Notes: generated by a model from the sequence alone, not told the origin. Shown: positions 26,835 through 34,328, numbered from the stretch's first letter. The stretch: DNA of 64,000 bases from Nocardioides panzhihuensis (GCF_013408335.1 NZ_JACBZR010000001.1:682001-746000); one strand, 5' to 3'. Translations and numbers: made by a program.

Positions 26835-27230
26835 GTGGCTGAGCTGCTCCACACCGTCCTCGACACCACCGACGTACGCCGCCTCGCGGAGTTCTACCGC
26901 CAGCTCCTCGGTCTCGTCTACCGGCCGGGCGACGAGGAGCCTGGAGAAGACGACTGGCTCGTCCTGACGTGGCCCGACGGGCGTCGCGCGCTGGCGTTCA
27001 ATCGGGTCGACGAGTCCGAGACGGCTCCGTCCGGCTGGCCTGCGCCTGGGGCGGTCAAGCACATGCATCTCGACACGGTCGTAAGTTCTGTCGAGGAGCT
27101 GGATGCTGAGCATTCTCGTGTGCTCGGGTTGGGGGCTGAGCTTCGGTACGACCGGTCTGGTGATCCTGAGGAGCCGTTGCGGGCTTATGCGGATCCTGCT
27201 GGGCATGTCTTCTGCATCTTCGTTGGGTAA
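26835..27230 (+). CDS. VOC (glyoxalase/bleomycin resistance) family protein
   Basis: A 131-residue single-copy VOC-fold protein. Its first strand/helix is LLHTVLDTTDVRRLAEFYRQ, and a second module with KHMHLDTVV and AYADPAGHVFCIFVG follows. This is the usual glyoxalase-type beta-alpha-beta-beta-beta repeat, with an H and D/E pattern for a metal. Its substrate is unknown. The GTG at 26835 is 6 bases after the methyltransferase gene. The 3' third has noticeably more T in third positions than the gene's start, grading into the repeat-rich island that follows. Confidence 0.75.
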   Translation: MAELLHTVLDTTDVRRLAEFYRQLLGLVYRPGDEEPGEDDWLVLTWPDGRRALAFNRVDESETAPSGWPAPGAVKHMHLDTVVSSVEELDAEHSRVLGLGAELRYDRSGDPEEPLRAYADPAGHVFCIFVG

Positions 27231-27242
27231 GGCTTCTGCCCG

Positions 27243-27350
27243 GCTCGACCTCATCCCCGCTGGTCGAGACCTCATCCCCGCTGGTCGAGACCCCGACCTC
27301 CGCTGGTCGAGACCCCGACCTCCGCTGGTCGAGAGCCCCTCGCCCCGCTG
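27243..27350 (+). repeat. Tandem array of about five 22-bp units (CTGGTCGAG core)
   Basis: The core GCTGGTCGAGA recurs at 27259, 27280, 27302 and 27324, with a degenerate fifth copy (GCTGGTTGAG) at 27347. The spacing is 21-23 bp, filled by C-rich linkers. The core matches one arm of the palindromes listed at 45923 and 56217. It lies in the roughly 430-base gene-free stretch between the VOC gene and the IS element, at the edge of the DUF222 island. Confidence 0.8.
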
Positions 27351-27394
27351 GTTGAGCCGCCGGAGCCGCTAGGCGGAGGCGTGTCGAGACCAAC
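27345..27394. repeat. REP-like palindromic element
   Basis: The stretch begins CGCTGGTTGAGCCGCCGGAG and ends GGCGTGTCGAGACCAACAC, so its outer arms (TGGTTGAG / TCGAGACCA) are complementary, with a GC-rich middle. It has the same arm sequence as the tandem units beside it and as the palindromes elsewhere in the window. Confidence 0.55.
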
Positions 27395-27434
27395 ACGGTT
27401 CCCTGCCGGATCGTCCCACCCGAGGGTCGGCCTG

Positions 27435-27593
27435 GGCCGCCGACCCGGCTTCGAGGGTCTTCTCGACGAACCCCGGAGTCAAGGACGGCCTTCGGCCGCC
27501 GGCTTCGCCGGCCGCTTCGCGGTCCTGGACACCGGGATCCGTCGAGAGAAGATTTGGCTGGCTATCGGGGCGGCGGCCCGGGTGTGGCGCAGC
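27435..27593 (+). repeat. Left copy of the ~155-bp inverted repeat bracketing the DUF222 island
   Basis: This stretch is homologous to the reverse complement of 30717-30872. About 40 bases starting CCGGAGTCAAGGACGGCC are nearly identical, including the internal palindrome GGCCGCCGGCTTCGCCGGCC. A second block around TTTGGCTGGCTATCGGG and the end GTGTGGCGCAGCG also match. The remaining positions are diverged. The repeat faces inward and its partner lies 3.1 kb away, beyond the IS element and the DUF222/HNH gene. Confidence 0.8.
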
Positions 27594-27634
27594 GAAGTCT
27601 CGCTTCGGAACGGTGCTGTTCGTGGGGTGGGAGG

Positions 27635-27651
27635 GTGGCCCTTCGGGCCAC
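27635..27651. terminator. Short GC hairpin left of the IS element
   Basis: GTGGCCC-TTC-GGGCCAC is a perfect 7-bp stem with a 3-base loop. There is no T-run, which is normal for actinobacterial terminators. It is 10 bases from the left 18-bp direct repeat. Confidence 0.4.
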
Positions 27652-27660
27652 TTACCATCC

Positions 27661-27678
27661 ACAAGTATGAGGTCGTTC
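27661..27678 (+). repeat. 18-bp direct repeat, left flank of the IS481-like element
   Basis: ACAAGTATGAGGTCGTTC is repeated exactly at 29097-29114. The two copies bracket the IS element, with 5 and 2 extra bases between them and the inverted-repeat tips. This is the picture expected of a target-site duplication, although 18 bp is long for IS481. Confidence 0.75.
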
Positions 27679-27683
27679 TGTCT

Positions 27684-29094
27684 TGTCTCAGGACATCGGT
27701 GACAGTTCTGCATCAGGACATCGGTGACGTTTGATGTGTCAGGACATCGGTGACGTTTTGAGGTTTCCGGGGCCGGGGTTGAGGGGTCGCCCGTTGCCGA
27801 CGTAGGTGACGCCTGGTGCGGGTCGGGTGTGCTCGATGAGGATCTCGCCGTCCAGATCGGCGATGGTGATGTTCTCACCGCTGGTGATGACCAGGACGTG
27901 TTCGTGACGACGTCCTCTGGCGACCTTGTACTGGACCTTGTCCAGGAAGAGTGTGCCGACGCAGGTCAATTTCCGAGCTTGGGTGTCGGGCGGCAGGTCG
28001 GTCGGGATCACCGCTGGTCGCGGTCGGTGGGCAGGGGTGAAGGGTGTCGGCGTGGGTCGCGGTGCCTCGGTCTTTTCGGTGGCCTCCCACGCCGTCTGCG
28101 GCGTGACGCGGCCAGGTAGCCCTTGATGGGGGCGCTGGGTGTTGTAGATCTGGTCGAATGTGTCGACTTGGGCCTGCAGCTCGGCCAGGCTGGCGGCGAG
28201 TGGTTGTTTGTCGAGGTAGCGAAACAGGGTCTGGTGGAAGCGTTCGTTCTTGCCCTGGGTGGTCGGCTTGTAGGGCTTGCCGGTGATGGGCTCGACTCCC
28301 AGCTCCATCGCTCGCACCACGAGACGGCCCAATATCCCGCGCCGGGTCGGATTCAGCGCCAGGCCGTTGTCGGACAGCAGACGTTGGGGCACGCCGTGGG
28401 CCGTGAGGGCCTTGTCGAAGACGGCGACCGCCGCATCGGAGGTCTCTGCCCACGCCACATGGGAAGCGACCGCGTAGCGGGAGTGGTCATCGATGAGCTG
28501 GAAGATCACGCACCTACGGCCCCTGGTCAAGACGTACTCGGTGGCATCCAGCTGCCAGCACGCGTTCGGTGCGGGGTACACGAACCGACGCCACGCCGAG
28601 CGGGGCTTCTTCCTCGGCTCAAGACGAGCCACACCAGCGGCACGGAAGATCCGTGCCAACGATGCGACCGAGGGGACCGGGTCGAGCCCCATCGCGTGCA
28701 TCTTGTCGTGCACGCTGATCGGGCCGTGGTCCAGGCCCGAGGACTCCAGTGCCGCACGCACCTCAAGGGCTTGCTGCTTGACCACCTCGGTGATCCGAGA
28801 AGGGCTCGCCTGGGGCCGCCGGCTGCGGGGCTCAAGCGCTGGGGCCGCGCCCTCGGCGCGAACCCTGGCACGGATCGAGTAGAAGGTCTTGCGAGAAATC
28901 TCGTGCTCGGCACAGAAGGTCGTCACCGCTCCCCGCGGCGCATCACGTGGCCACTCCACGATCGCGAGACGGACACGAGGATCAACAGGCTCATTGGCAG
29001 GCACCACCCAAACCCAGCCAGAAGTGTCACCACCAAGGTGATTCGAAGTGTCACCGATGTCCTGATGCAGAACTGTCACCGATGTCCCGCGACA
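27684..29094 (-). mobile_element. IS481-like insertion sequence (about 1.41 kb)
   Basis: The ends are inverted repeats. The left end starts TGTCTCAGGACATCGGTGAC and the right end, read inward, starts TGTCGCGGGACATCGGTGAC. The match then continues perfectly for about another 25 bases (through CAGTTCTGCATCAGGACATC). The 13-mer GGACATCGGTGAC occurs three times at the left end (27691, 27716, 27742) and twice inverted at the right (29050, 29075), so each end carries iterated probable transposase sites. One DDE transposase fills the interior. Exact 18-bp direct repeats flank it. Confidence 0.88.
27739..29007 (-). CDS. IS481 family DDE transposase
   Basis: A transposase of about 422 residues. It has an N-terminal helix-turn-helix (FCAEHEISRKTFYSIRARVR) and an rve integrase core with the catalytic triad visible: D in WQLDATEYVL, D in LLSDNGLAL and E in TQGKNERFHQTL. 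A C-terminal beta-rich domain runs to LNPGPGNLKTSPMS. The frame stays open outward through the right IS end. The start is therefore set at the paired GTG codons at 29004-29007 (Val-Val-Pro-Ala-Asn-Glu), inside the element, giving a normal length. The last codons run into the third left-end iteron. It appears intact. Confidence 0.85.
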   Translation of the reverse strand: MVPANEPVDPRVRLAIVEWPRDAPRGAVTTFCAEHEISRKTFYSIRARVRAEGAAPALEPRSRRPQASPSRITEVVKQQALEVRAALESSGLDHGPISVHDKMHAMGLDPVPSVASLARIFRAAGVARLEPRKKPRSAWRRFVYPAPNACWQLDATEYVLTRGRRCVIFQLIDDHSRYAVASHVAWAETSDAAVAVFDKALTAHGVPQRLLSDNGLALNPTRRGILGRLVVRAMELGVEPITGKPYKPTTQGKNERFHQTLFRYLDKQPLAASLAELQAQVDTFDQIYNTQRPHQGLPGRVTPQTAWEATEKTEAPRPTPTPFTPAHRPRPAVIPTDLPPDTQARKLTCVGTLFLDKVQYKVARGRRHEHVLVITSGENITIADLDGEILIEHTRPAPGVTYVGNGRPLNPGPGNLKTSPMS

Positions 29095-29096
29095 TG

Positions 29097-29114
29097 ACAA
29101 GTATGAGGTCGTTC
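29097..29114 (+). repeat. 18-bp direct repeat, right flank of the IS481-like element
   Basis: An exact second copy of ACAAGTATGAGGTCGTTC (27661-27678), immediately beyond the right end of the IS. The sequence following it leads into the promoter region of the DUF222/HNH gene, so the insertion happened about 115 bases before that gene's start codon. Confidence 0.75.
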
Positions 29115-29131
29115 GCTCACCGCGAAAACAA

Positions 29132-29179
29132 GGCTTGACCTGCGAATATAAGTAGAATCGAACGGTCGAAACGAGTAGA
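29132..29179 (+). promoter_or_regulatory. Candidate promoter region of the intact DUF222/HNH gene
   Basis: An AT-richer island holds TTGACC (possible -35) followed by TATAAG, and the nonamer AGTAGAATC twice (near 29151 and 29174). TTGACC to TATAAG is too short for a consensus promoter, so exact boxes are not assigned. The island lies between the right IS flank and the gene. Confidence 0.35.
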
Positions 29180-29230
29180 ATCAGACCCATCACGACACGC
29201 CTCTACACGCCGGAGAGGAGGGCGGCCGCG

Positions 29231-30493
29231 ATGAGTCTCGAACCCGAGATCAACCACTGGGGCACCAACCCTGTGGACCCGATCGACGCAGAGCTCGCTG
29301 CCCTGGAGTCCTCCCTCGACAACCTTCTCGCCAGGGACCCGGCCTACTGGCGCACCAGCCAAAAGAAAGACCGGCTGAAGCGCCTGGAGATCATCCAGGC
29401 CAAACAGGCCGCGCTGAAGCTCCGGATCCTCGCTGCTGCCGGTGACATCGCCGAAGAGACCGGCGCGAAAGACGTCTCGGGGTGGATGCTGACCGAGTTG
29501 CTGGTCGACAAGAAGATCGGCCGTGCTGAGGTGAAATTCGCCGCGGCGCTCGCGAAGTATGAGCTCGCTGCCGCCGGCCTCGCTGAGGGCGTGGTGTCCC
29601 AGGACAAGGCGAGGGTGATCACCAAGGCCCTCGAGGCGGTCGAGGCCGACCCGACTGCCAGTCGCGAGGATCTGGCCTACGCGGAGAAGCTGTTGGTCGA
29701 TTACGCCACCCGGCTGACCGCTGACGACCTCAAGAACATCGGGAAGCGGATCCTGGTCGAGGTCGACCCCGAACGGTTCGAGGCCGCCGAAGCCAAAGCC
29801 CTGCAGCGCGAGGAAGAACAAGCCCAGCGGCGCACCTTCTTTCAATCCCGCGCCAACGGCGACGGGACGGTCGATATCCACGCCCGGGTCTCCTACGCGG
29901 TCGGGATGAGGCTGCGCACCCTCTTGGACTCCCTGGCCCAGCCGAGGAAGCTTTCCGCTGAGGACCGGGGCCGCAAGGCCCCCTATGACCGGCTGCTGGG
30001 CCAGGCCTTCGCCCGAGTCATCGAGACCTACGACATCGACCAGCTCCCCCGCCATGGTGGCCACGGCACCACGGTGTTCATCACCATGAACGTCGAGGAC
30101 CTCCGCAACGACCTCGGCACCGCTGCGTTCGGGTTCGACGGCGACAAGATCACCGCCGCCGAGGCCCGCCGGATGGCCTGCAACGCCGACCTCATCCCCG
30201 TCGTCCTCGGCACAGACTCCGAGATCCTCGACTTCGGTCGCACCACCCGCCTGGCGCCCCCGGTCCAACACCGAGCACTCCGGCTACGGGACAAGTGCTG
30301 CCAGGCTGAGGACTGTGATGCACCAGCGGCCTGGACCGAGGCCCATCATCTGAAACCGTGGTCTCAAGGCGGCGGAACCGATCTCGCGAACATGGTGTTG
30401 TTGTGTCCGAGCGATCATCGCCGGATCCACGACCCCAACTACGACTATGAACGCCTCCCGGATGGGCGGATCCGGTTCAGTCGTCGCGTCTGA
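29231..30493 (+). CDS. DUF222/HNH endonuclease family protein (13E12 type), intact
   Basis: A 420-residue protein. Residues 1-300 form the helical DUF222 region, with GAKDVSGWMLTELLVDKKIG and PYDRLLGQAFARVIE. The C-terminus is an HNH nuclease fold with zinc-type cysteines (CCQAEDC), AWTEAHHLKPWSQGGGTDL, MVLLCPSDHRRIHDP and the family ending RLPDGRIRFSRR. GGAGAGGAGGG precedes the ATG at 29231. Homologues are abundant, multi-copy and REP13E12-like in actinobacteria; their biological role is unresolved. The gene lies inside a pair of inverted ~155-bp repeats and just downstream of an IS481-like insertion. Confidence 0.9.
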   Translation: MSLEPEINHWGTNPVDPIDAELAALESSLDNLLARDPAYWRTSQKKDRLKRLEIIQAKQAALKLRILAAAGDIAEETGAKDVSGWMLTELLVDKKIGRAEVKFAAALAKYELAAAGLAEGVVSQDKARVITKALEAVEADPTASREDLAYAEKLLVDYATRLTADDLKNIGKRILVEVDPERFEAAEAKALQREEEQAQRRTFFQSRANGDGTVDIHARVSYAVGMRLRTLLDSLAQPRKLSAEDRGRKAPYDRLLGQAFARVIETYDIDQLPRHGGHGTTVFITMNVEDLRNDLGTAAFGFDGDKITAAEARRMACNADLIPVVLGTDSEILDFGRTTRLAPPVQHRALRLRDKCCQAEDCDAPAAWTEAHHLKPWSQGGGTDLANMVLLCPSDHRRIHDPNYDYERLPDGRIRFSRRV

Positions 30494-30525
30494 GCGCGCG
30501 CCCGGGCCTGCCCCTGTCTGCCGGT

Positions 30526-30554
30526 CCGACCTTGTGAAACATTCACAAGGTCGG
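30526..30554. terminator. Hairpin after the DUF222/HNH gene
   Basis: CCGACCTTGTGAA-ACA-TTCACAAGGTCGG is a perfect 13-bp stem with a 3-base loop, 32 bases after the stop codon. It is the strongest hairpin in this intergenic stretch and is a likely intrinsic terminator. It could also be a recognition site, because a degenerate copy (CTTGCGAACGATTCACAAGG) lies at 30612-30631. Confidence 0.6.
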
Positions 30555-30611
30555 GCCCTCTGTCCTAGCCGACGACCCGGCGACCTCCAGCAAGACACGG
30601 GAGCGCCCCCT

Positions 30612-30631
30612 TGCGAACGATTCACAAGGTG
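30612..30631. repeat. Degenerate copy of the TTCACAAGG palindrome
   Basis: CTTGCGAACGATTCACAAGG repeats the core of the hairpin at 30526-30554 with one mismatch in the stem and a different loop. Two copies 80 bases apart in gene-free DNA suggest a repeated site rather than chance. Confidence 0.45.
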
Positions 30632-30716
30632 TCATCGTCTAGTACAGCGCCCCGCAAACCTCCCCTGGCAGGACCGGCCGGCCCCCGATCCCAATCCCGT
30701 ACCCAACCCGAAATCC

Positions 30717-30872
30717 GCTGCGCCACACCCCGCCGCCGACCCGATAGCCAGCCAAATTTCTCGCCGGATCACGGTGTCAAGGACCGCGACAGCGGCCGGC
30801 GAAGCCGGCGGCCGAAGGCCGTCCTTGACTCCGGGATACGGCGAGAACACCATCCACAACGGGTCGGCGGCC
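30717..30872 (-). repeat. Right copy of the ~155-bp inverted repeat bracketing the DUF222 island
   Basis: This is the reverse-oriented partner of 27435-27593. It occupies most of the gene-free stretch 30632-30938. The best-conserved block is centred on the palindrome GGCCGGCGAAGCCGGCGGCC (30794-30813). Together the two copies delimit about 3.4 kb containing only the IS element and the DUF222/HNH gene. Confidence 0.8.
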
Positions 30873-30938
30873 CAACCCAACGAAGACGACCAGCCCCGAG
30901 CAGCCCCGAGCCCACCCACGCTGGGTGACAATAGGTGC

Positions 30939-31235
30939 GTGAGCGAGATCGAGTACGTAGACAACCCGGCCAAGCATCGTTACGAGATCCGCGACGGGGA
31001 GACCGTTGCGGGACTGGCGGCGTACCGCCTGCCGGACGACGAGCACGTGGACTTCGTGCACACCGAGGTGGGCGAGGCCTACAACGGGCAGGGGCTGGCC
31101 TCGAAGCTGGTGGCGTTCGCGCTGGCCGATGTGAGGGCGAAGGGGAAGCGGATCATTCCGCATTGCCCGTACGTCGCGAAGTGGCTCAAGCGGCACGGCG
31201 AGGAGTTCGCTGACATCACCGACTGGCCGGCTTGA
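30939..31235 (+). CDS. YidJ-type small GNAT acetyltransferase
   Basis: A 98-residue protein of the GCN5-related N-acetyltransferase subfamily PF14542. It contains HVDFVHTEVGEAYNGQGLAS, where the N-G-Q-G-L-A-S loop corresponds to the acetyl-CoA pyrophosphate site, and IIPHCPYVAKWLKRH, the diagnostic end of this subfamily. Structural relatives are known, but the acceptor is not. The GTG at 30939 is chosen by family length. It is the first gene to the right of the DUF222 island. Confidence 0.82.
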   Translation: MSEIEYVDNPAKHRYEIRDGETVAGLAAYRLPDDEHVDFVHTEVGEAYNGQGLASKLVAFALADVRAKGKRIIPHCPYVAKWLKRHGEEFADITDWPA

Positions 31236-31248
31236 TCGGAAGGTTCGA

Positions 31249-32184
31249 TCAGGTTTCTGTCGACTTCCGCGGCTCCAGGCCGAGCTTGGCCAGGGGAGTG
31301 CGGGTCATGTGTGCGGAGGGCCAGGCCTGGCCTCGCGAGGAGCCGCGGGAGTACGGCCTGGCGCCGGACTGGTAGGTCACGAAGAACTCTTCGCCGACCT
31401 CGGCGATGCCTTCGGCCAGGTTGGGTAGCCACTGCACGGCACGGGGGCGGATCGTGACTCGGTCCTGCACGATCAGCTGACTGCGTTTGGCCGGGCCGCG
31501 GGAGACGCTGAAGACGTACTCCTCCTCTCGGACCACGACGCCCTGCGTGCCGACGGGGGTGCGTACGCCGATCGGGGTCTTGATCTGCCAGGTGTCGTCC
31601 TTGCGGATGTACTTGTAGATCCGGTTGTTGGCGTGCGACCCCACGTAGAGGAGATCCTTCGTGGCTGCGAGGTAGGAGCCGGCGGCGAGGGCGACCAGCG
31701 GGGAGACGGTCGAGACGGTCGAGAGTGGTTCGGCGTGGATGATCTGCGCCAGCGAGTAGCGGTAGAGGCGGGGCGGGTTGCCTTCGCGGCACACGAAGAC
31801 CTCGTCGCCGATGACCGCGACGCCGCCGGCGTTGACCGGGCCGCTGACGCTGCCCTTCGGGCCGCCCAGGTAGACGGCGCTGATGAGCTCGCCCGACGGC
31901 TTGTCGATCAGCGCGAGCGCAGAGCCGAGCTTGTCGCCGTAGTAGCCCTGCAGCAGGAGCTCGGCCTCGGGCGAGTACGCCAGGCCCTGGGGGATCCAGC
32001 CGTGGTCCTCGTCGCCGATGAGCACTCCCGCGGTGGCGATGTGCGGGATCAGCGGGCCGAGACTGCTGCCACTACGGCTCAGCCAGGACTCGGTGCGGTC
32101 GATGCCGCGTTGGACCCACTTCTGCTGCCTCTTCGCGGTCATCTTGGGGTCGATCACGAGCAAAAAATCTATCCGCTCCGACAC
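31249..32184 (-). CDS. Uncharacterised protein with beta-propeller-like repeats
   Basis: I do not recognise this 311-residue protein. It is rich in beta strands, with recurring hydrophobic/Gly/Tyr units (GWIPQGLAYSPEAELLLQGYY, SYLAATKDLLYVGSHANNRIY, EGIAEVGEEFFVTYQSGARP), compatible with a six- or seven-bladed propeller. No convincing signal peptide or membrane helix is seen from the GTG at 32184; an ATG at 32142 would shorten it by 14 residues. The C-terminus (SAHMTRTPLAKLGLEPRKSTET) is polar. It converges with the GNAT gene (13 bases apart) and is divergent from the flavoprotein dehydrogenase. Confidence 0.6.
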   Translation of the reverse strand: MSERIDFLLVIDPKMTAKRQQKWVQRGIDRTESWLSRSGSSLGPLIPHIATAGVLIGDEDHGWIPQGLAYSPEAELLLQGYYGDKLGSALALIDKPSGELISAVYLGGPKGSVSGPVNAGGVAVIGDEVFVCREGNPPRLYRYSLAQIIHAEPLSTVSTVSPLVALAAGSYLAATKDLLYVGSHANNRIYKYIRKDDTWQIKTPIGVRTPVGTQGVVVREEEYVFSVSRGPAKRSQLIVQDRVTIRPRAVQWLPNLAEGIAEVGEEFFVTYQSGARPYSRGSSRGQAWPSAHMTRTPLAKLGLEPRKSTET

Positions 32185-32294
32185 CGTTCGGAGGCGGCTT
32201 CGGGGTGCGAGTCCGACAACTGTCCACCAGACGGAACGGTCGGGCGACAGGTTTCATGTACCCGCCGGTATGGAAGGTGGCAGGATCTGCCGAC

Positions 32295-33956
32295 ATGACC
32301 AAGCACGCCGACGTGATCGTGGTGGGAGCCGGCCTCGCCGGCCTGGCGGCAGCGGCTGAGGCCGCCGATGCAGGAAAGAGTGTTCTGCTGGTCGACCAGG
32401 AGCCGGAGCAGTCCCTGGGAGGCCAGGCATTCTGGAGTCTCGGTGGGCTCTTCCTCGTCGACAGCCCCGAGCAGCGCCGGATGGGAATCAAGGACTCACC
32501 CGAGCTGGCCCTCCAGGACTGGATGGGATCGGCTCAGTTCGACCGCGACGAGGACCTGTGGCCGCGGCGCTGGGCAGAGGCGTACCTCGACTTCGCGGCC
32601 GGGGAGAAGCGGTCCTGGCTGCGCGAGATGGGCCACCGGTTCTTCCCGGTCGTCGGCTGGGCCGAACGTGGCGACGGCCGCGCCGACGGCCACGGCAACT
32701 CCGTGCCTCGCTTCCACATCACCTGGGGGACGGGGCCGGGCGTCGTCGACCCCTTCGAGCGGCGGGTGCGTGCTCACGCGGACACCGGTCGGATCACCTT
32801 CGCCTTCCGGCACCGTGTCGACCACCTGGTGATCGAGGACGGGGCGGTGGTCGGGGTACGCGGCAAGGTGCTCGAGCCCAGCGGCATCGAGCGCGGGCAG
32901 GCCTCCTCGCGCGCCGAGATCAAGGACTTCGAGCTCCGCGGCCAGGCTGTGATCGTCACCTCCGGCGGCATCGGCGGAGACCACGACCTCGTCCGCAAGC
33001 ACTGGCCGGCACGGCTCGGCACCCCGCCGAAGTCGATGGTCTCCGGCGTCCCGGCCCACGTGGACGGCCGGATGCTCGCCATCACCGGAGCGAGCGGCGC
33101 CAGGATCATCAACGATGACCGGATGTGGCACTACGTCGAAGGCATCCGCAACTGGGACTCGATCTGGGCCAACCACGGCATCCGGATCCTCCCCGGTCCC
33201 TCGTCGCTGTGGCTGGACGCGACCGGCAAGCGCCTTCCGGCACCGTTCTTCCCCGGCTTCGACACGCTCGGCACCCTCAAGCACCTGCGCCAGACCGGCT
33301 ACGACTACTCCTGGTTCGTGCTGACCGAGAAGATCATCAAGAAGGAGTTCGCGCTCTCCGGCTCTGAGCAGAACCCCGACCTGACCGGCAAGGACTACAG
33401 GCTGCTCGCCGAGCGCGCGCGCAAGGGACCAGGCCCGGTGAAGAGCTTCATGGACCACGGTGAGGACTTCGTGGTCGCGGAGAACCTCACCGCGCTCGTC
33501 CACGGCATGAACGGCCTCGCCGAGAAGGACCCGTCTGGCCCGCAGATCAACGAGGGCGAGCTGCGCCGGATCATCGAGGCCCGCGACCGCGAGATCGCCA
33601 ACAACTTCACCAAGGACGCCCAGGTCACCGCTCTGTACGCCGCCCGCCACTACCGCGGTGACAAGCTGCAGCGCACTGCCAAGCCGCACCGGATCCTCGA
33701 CCCCGAAGCCGGTCCGCTGATCGCGGTCAAGCTCCACATCCTCTCCCGCAAGACCCTCGGCGGGCTCGAGACGGACCTGTCCGGCCGCTGCCTGACGTCA
33801 GCCGGCACCCCGCTGCCCGGGCTCTATGCTGCCGGCGAGGTCGCCGGCTTCGGCGGCGGCGGGATGATGGGCTACAACGCGCTCGAGGGCACCTTCCTCG
33901 GCGGCTGCCTGTTCTCGGGACGTGCGGCGGGGAGGGCTGCGGCCGCCGCGGTCTGA
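32295..33956 (+). CDS. FAD-binding dehydrogenase (fumarate reductase/KstD-like flavoprotein)
   Basis: A 553-residue flavoprotein. It begins with the FAD dinucleotide motif VIVVGAGLAGLAAAAEAADAG. A glycine-rich VTSGGIGGDHDLVRKHWP segment is near residue 220, and the C-terminal FAD site reads LPGLYAAGEVAGFGGGGMMG. This is the plan of the fumarate reductase/succinate dehydrogenase flavoprotein group that includes 3-ketosteroid-1-dehydrogenases. Homologues are usually annotated only as FAD-binding dehydrogenase. The substrate is unknown. The ATG at 32295 starts exactly before the FAD motif. It abuts the convergent SMR gene with no intergenic space. Confidence 0.82.
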   Translation: MTKHADVIVVGAGLAGLAAAAEAADAGKSVLLVDQEPEQSLGGQAFWSLGGLFLVDSPEQRRMGIKDSPELALQDWMGSAQFDRDEDLWPRRWAEAYLDFAAGEKRSWLREMGHRFFPVVGWAERGDGRADGHGNSVPRFHITWGTGPGVVDPFERRVRAHADTGRITFAFRHRVDHLVIEDGAVVGVRGKVLEPSGIERGQASSRAEIKDFELRGQAVIVTSGGIGGDHDLVRKHWPARLGTPPKSMVSGVPAHVDGRMLAITGASGARIINDDRMWHYVEGIRNWDSIWANHGIRILPGPSSLWLDATGKRLPAPFFPGFDTLGTLKHLRQTGYDYSWFVLTEKIIKKEFALSGSEQNPDLTGKDYRLLAERARKGPGPVKSFMDHGEDFVVAENLTALVHGMNGLAEKDPSGPQINEGELRRIIEARDREIANNFTKDAQVTALYAARHYRGDKLQRTAKPHRILDPEAGPLIAVKLHILSRKTLGGLETDLSGRCLTSAGTPLPGLYAAGEVAGFGGGGMMGYNALEGTFLGGCLFSGRAAGRAAAAAV

Positions 33957-34280
33957 TCAGTGAGCGCCGGAGAGGTTCAGCCCGACGACACCGACGACGA
34001 TCATCGCCAGGAAGCCTGCCTTCGCCGCGGTGAGGTGCTCACCGAGGAACATCACGCCGATGCCCGCGACGAGGGCTGTGCCGAGGCCTGACCAGATGGC
34101 GTACGCCACCGAGACCGGCATCCGCTCCACGACGATCGACAGCAGCCAGATCGAGGTGCCGTAGCCGGCCAGGACAGCGGCCGACCAGCCGAGGTTGCGG
34201 AACCCTTCGGTCCGGGGGAGCAGCGCGGTGCTGGCGACCTCGATCGCGATCGCGACGACGAGCAGCGTGGCGGCGTACAT
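33957..34280 (-). CDS. Small multidrug resistance (SMR) family efflux protein
   Basis: A 107-residue four-helix protein. The essential membrane glutamate is present in the first helix (LLVVAIAIEVASTALLPRTEGF), and helices 2-4 include VAYAIWSGLGTALVAGIGV and FLGEHLTAAKAGF. SMR proteins work as dual-topology dimers exporting quaternary cations or guanidinium in exchange for protons. The start is 65-85 bases from the divergent TetR gene, and two matching palindromes lie between them, so it is almost certainly the TetR target. Confidence 0.9.
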   Translation of the reverse strand: MYAATLLVVAIAIEVASTALLPRTEGFRNLGWSAAVLAGYGTSIWLLSIVVERMPVSVAYAIWSGLGTALVAGIGVMFLGEHLTAAKAGFLAMIVVGVVGLNLSGAH

Positions 34281-34302
34281 CTACGGGTCCTCCTCAGGCA
34301 CG

Positions 34303-34318
34303 TGTAGCGACCGCTACA
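34303..34318. promoter_or_regulatory. Operator copy 1 between the SMR and TetR genes
   Basis: TGTAGCGACCGCTACA has 6-bp complementary arms (TGTAGC/GCTACA) around GACC. It is one of two copies with identical arms and the same 4-base spacer, 26 bases centre to centre. It lies next to the SMR gene start. Confidence 0.75.
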
Positions 34319-34328
34319 TCACTGAGAA

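Noticed and set aside
27243..27350. CRISPR array
   Set aside because: The units are contiguous 21-23 bp repeats with C-rich linkers, not 25-40 bp repeats separated by unique spacers, and no cas genes are present.
29132..29180. SOS (LexA) box upstream of the intact DUF222/HNH gene
   Set aside because: TCGAAC half-sites occur but no GTTCGA partner at the right distance, so a LexA operator is not supported.
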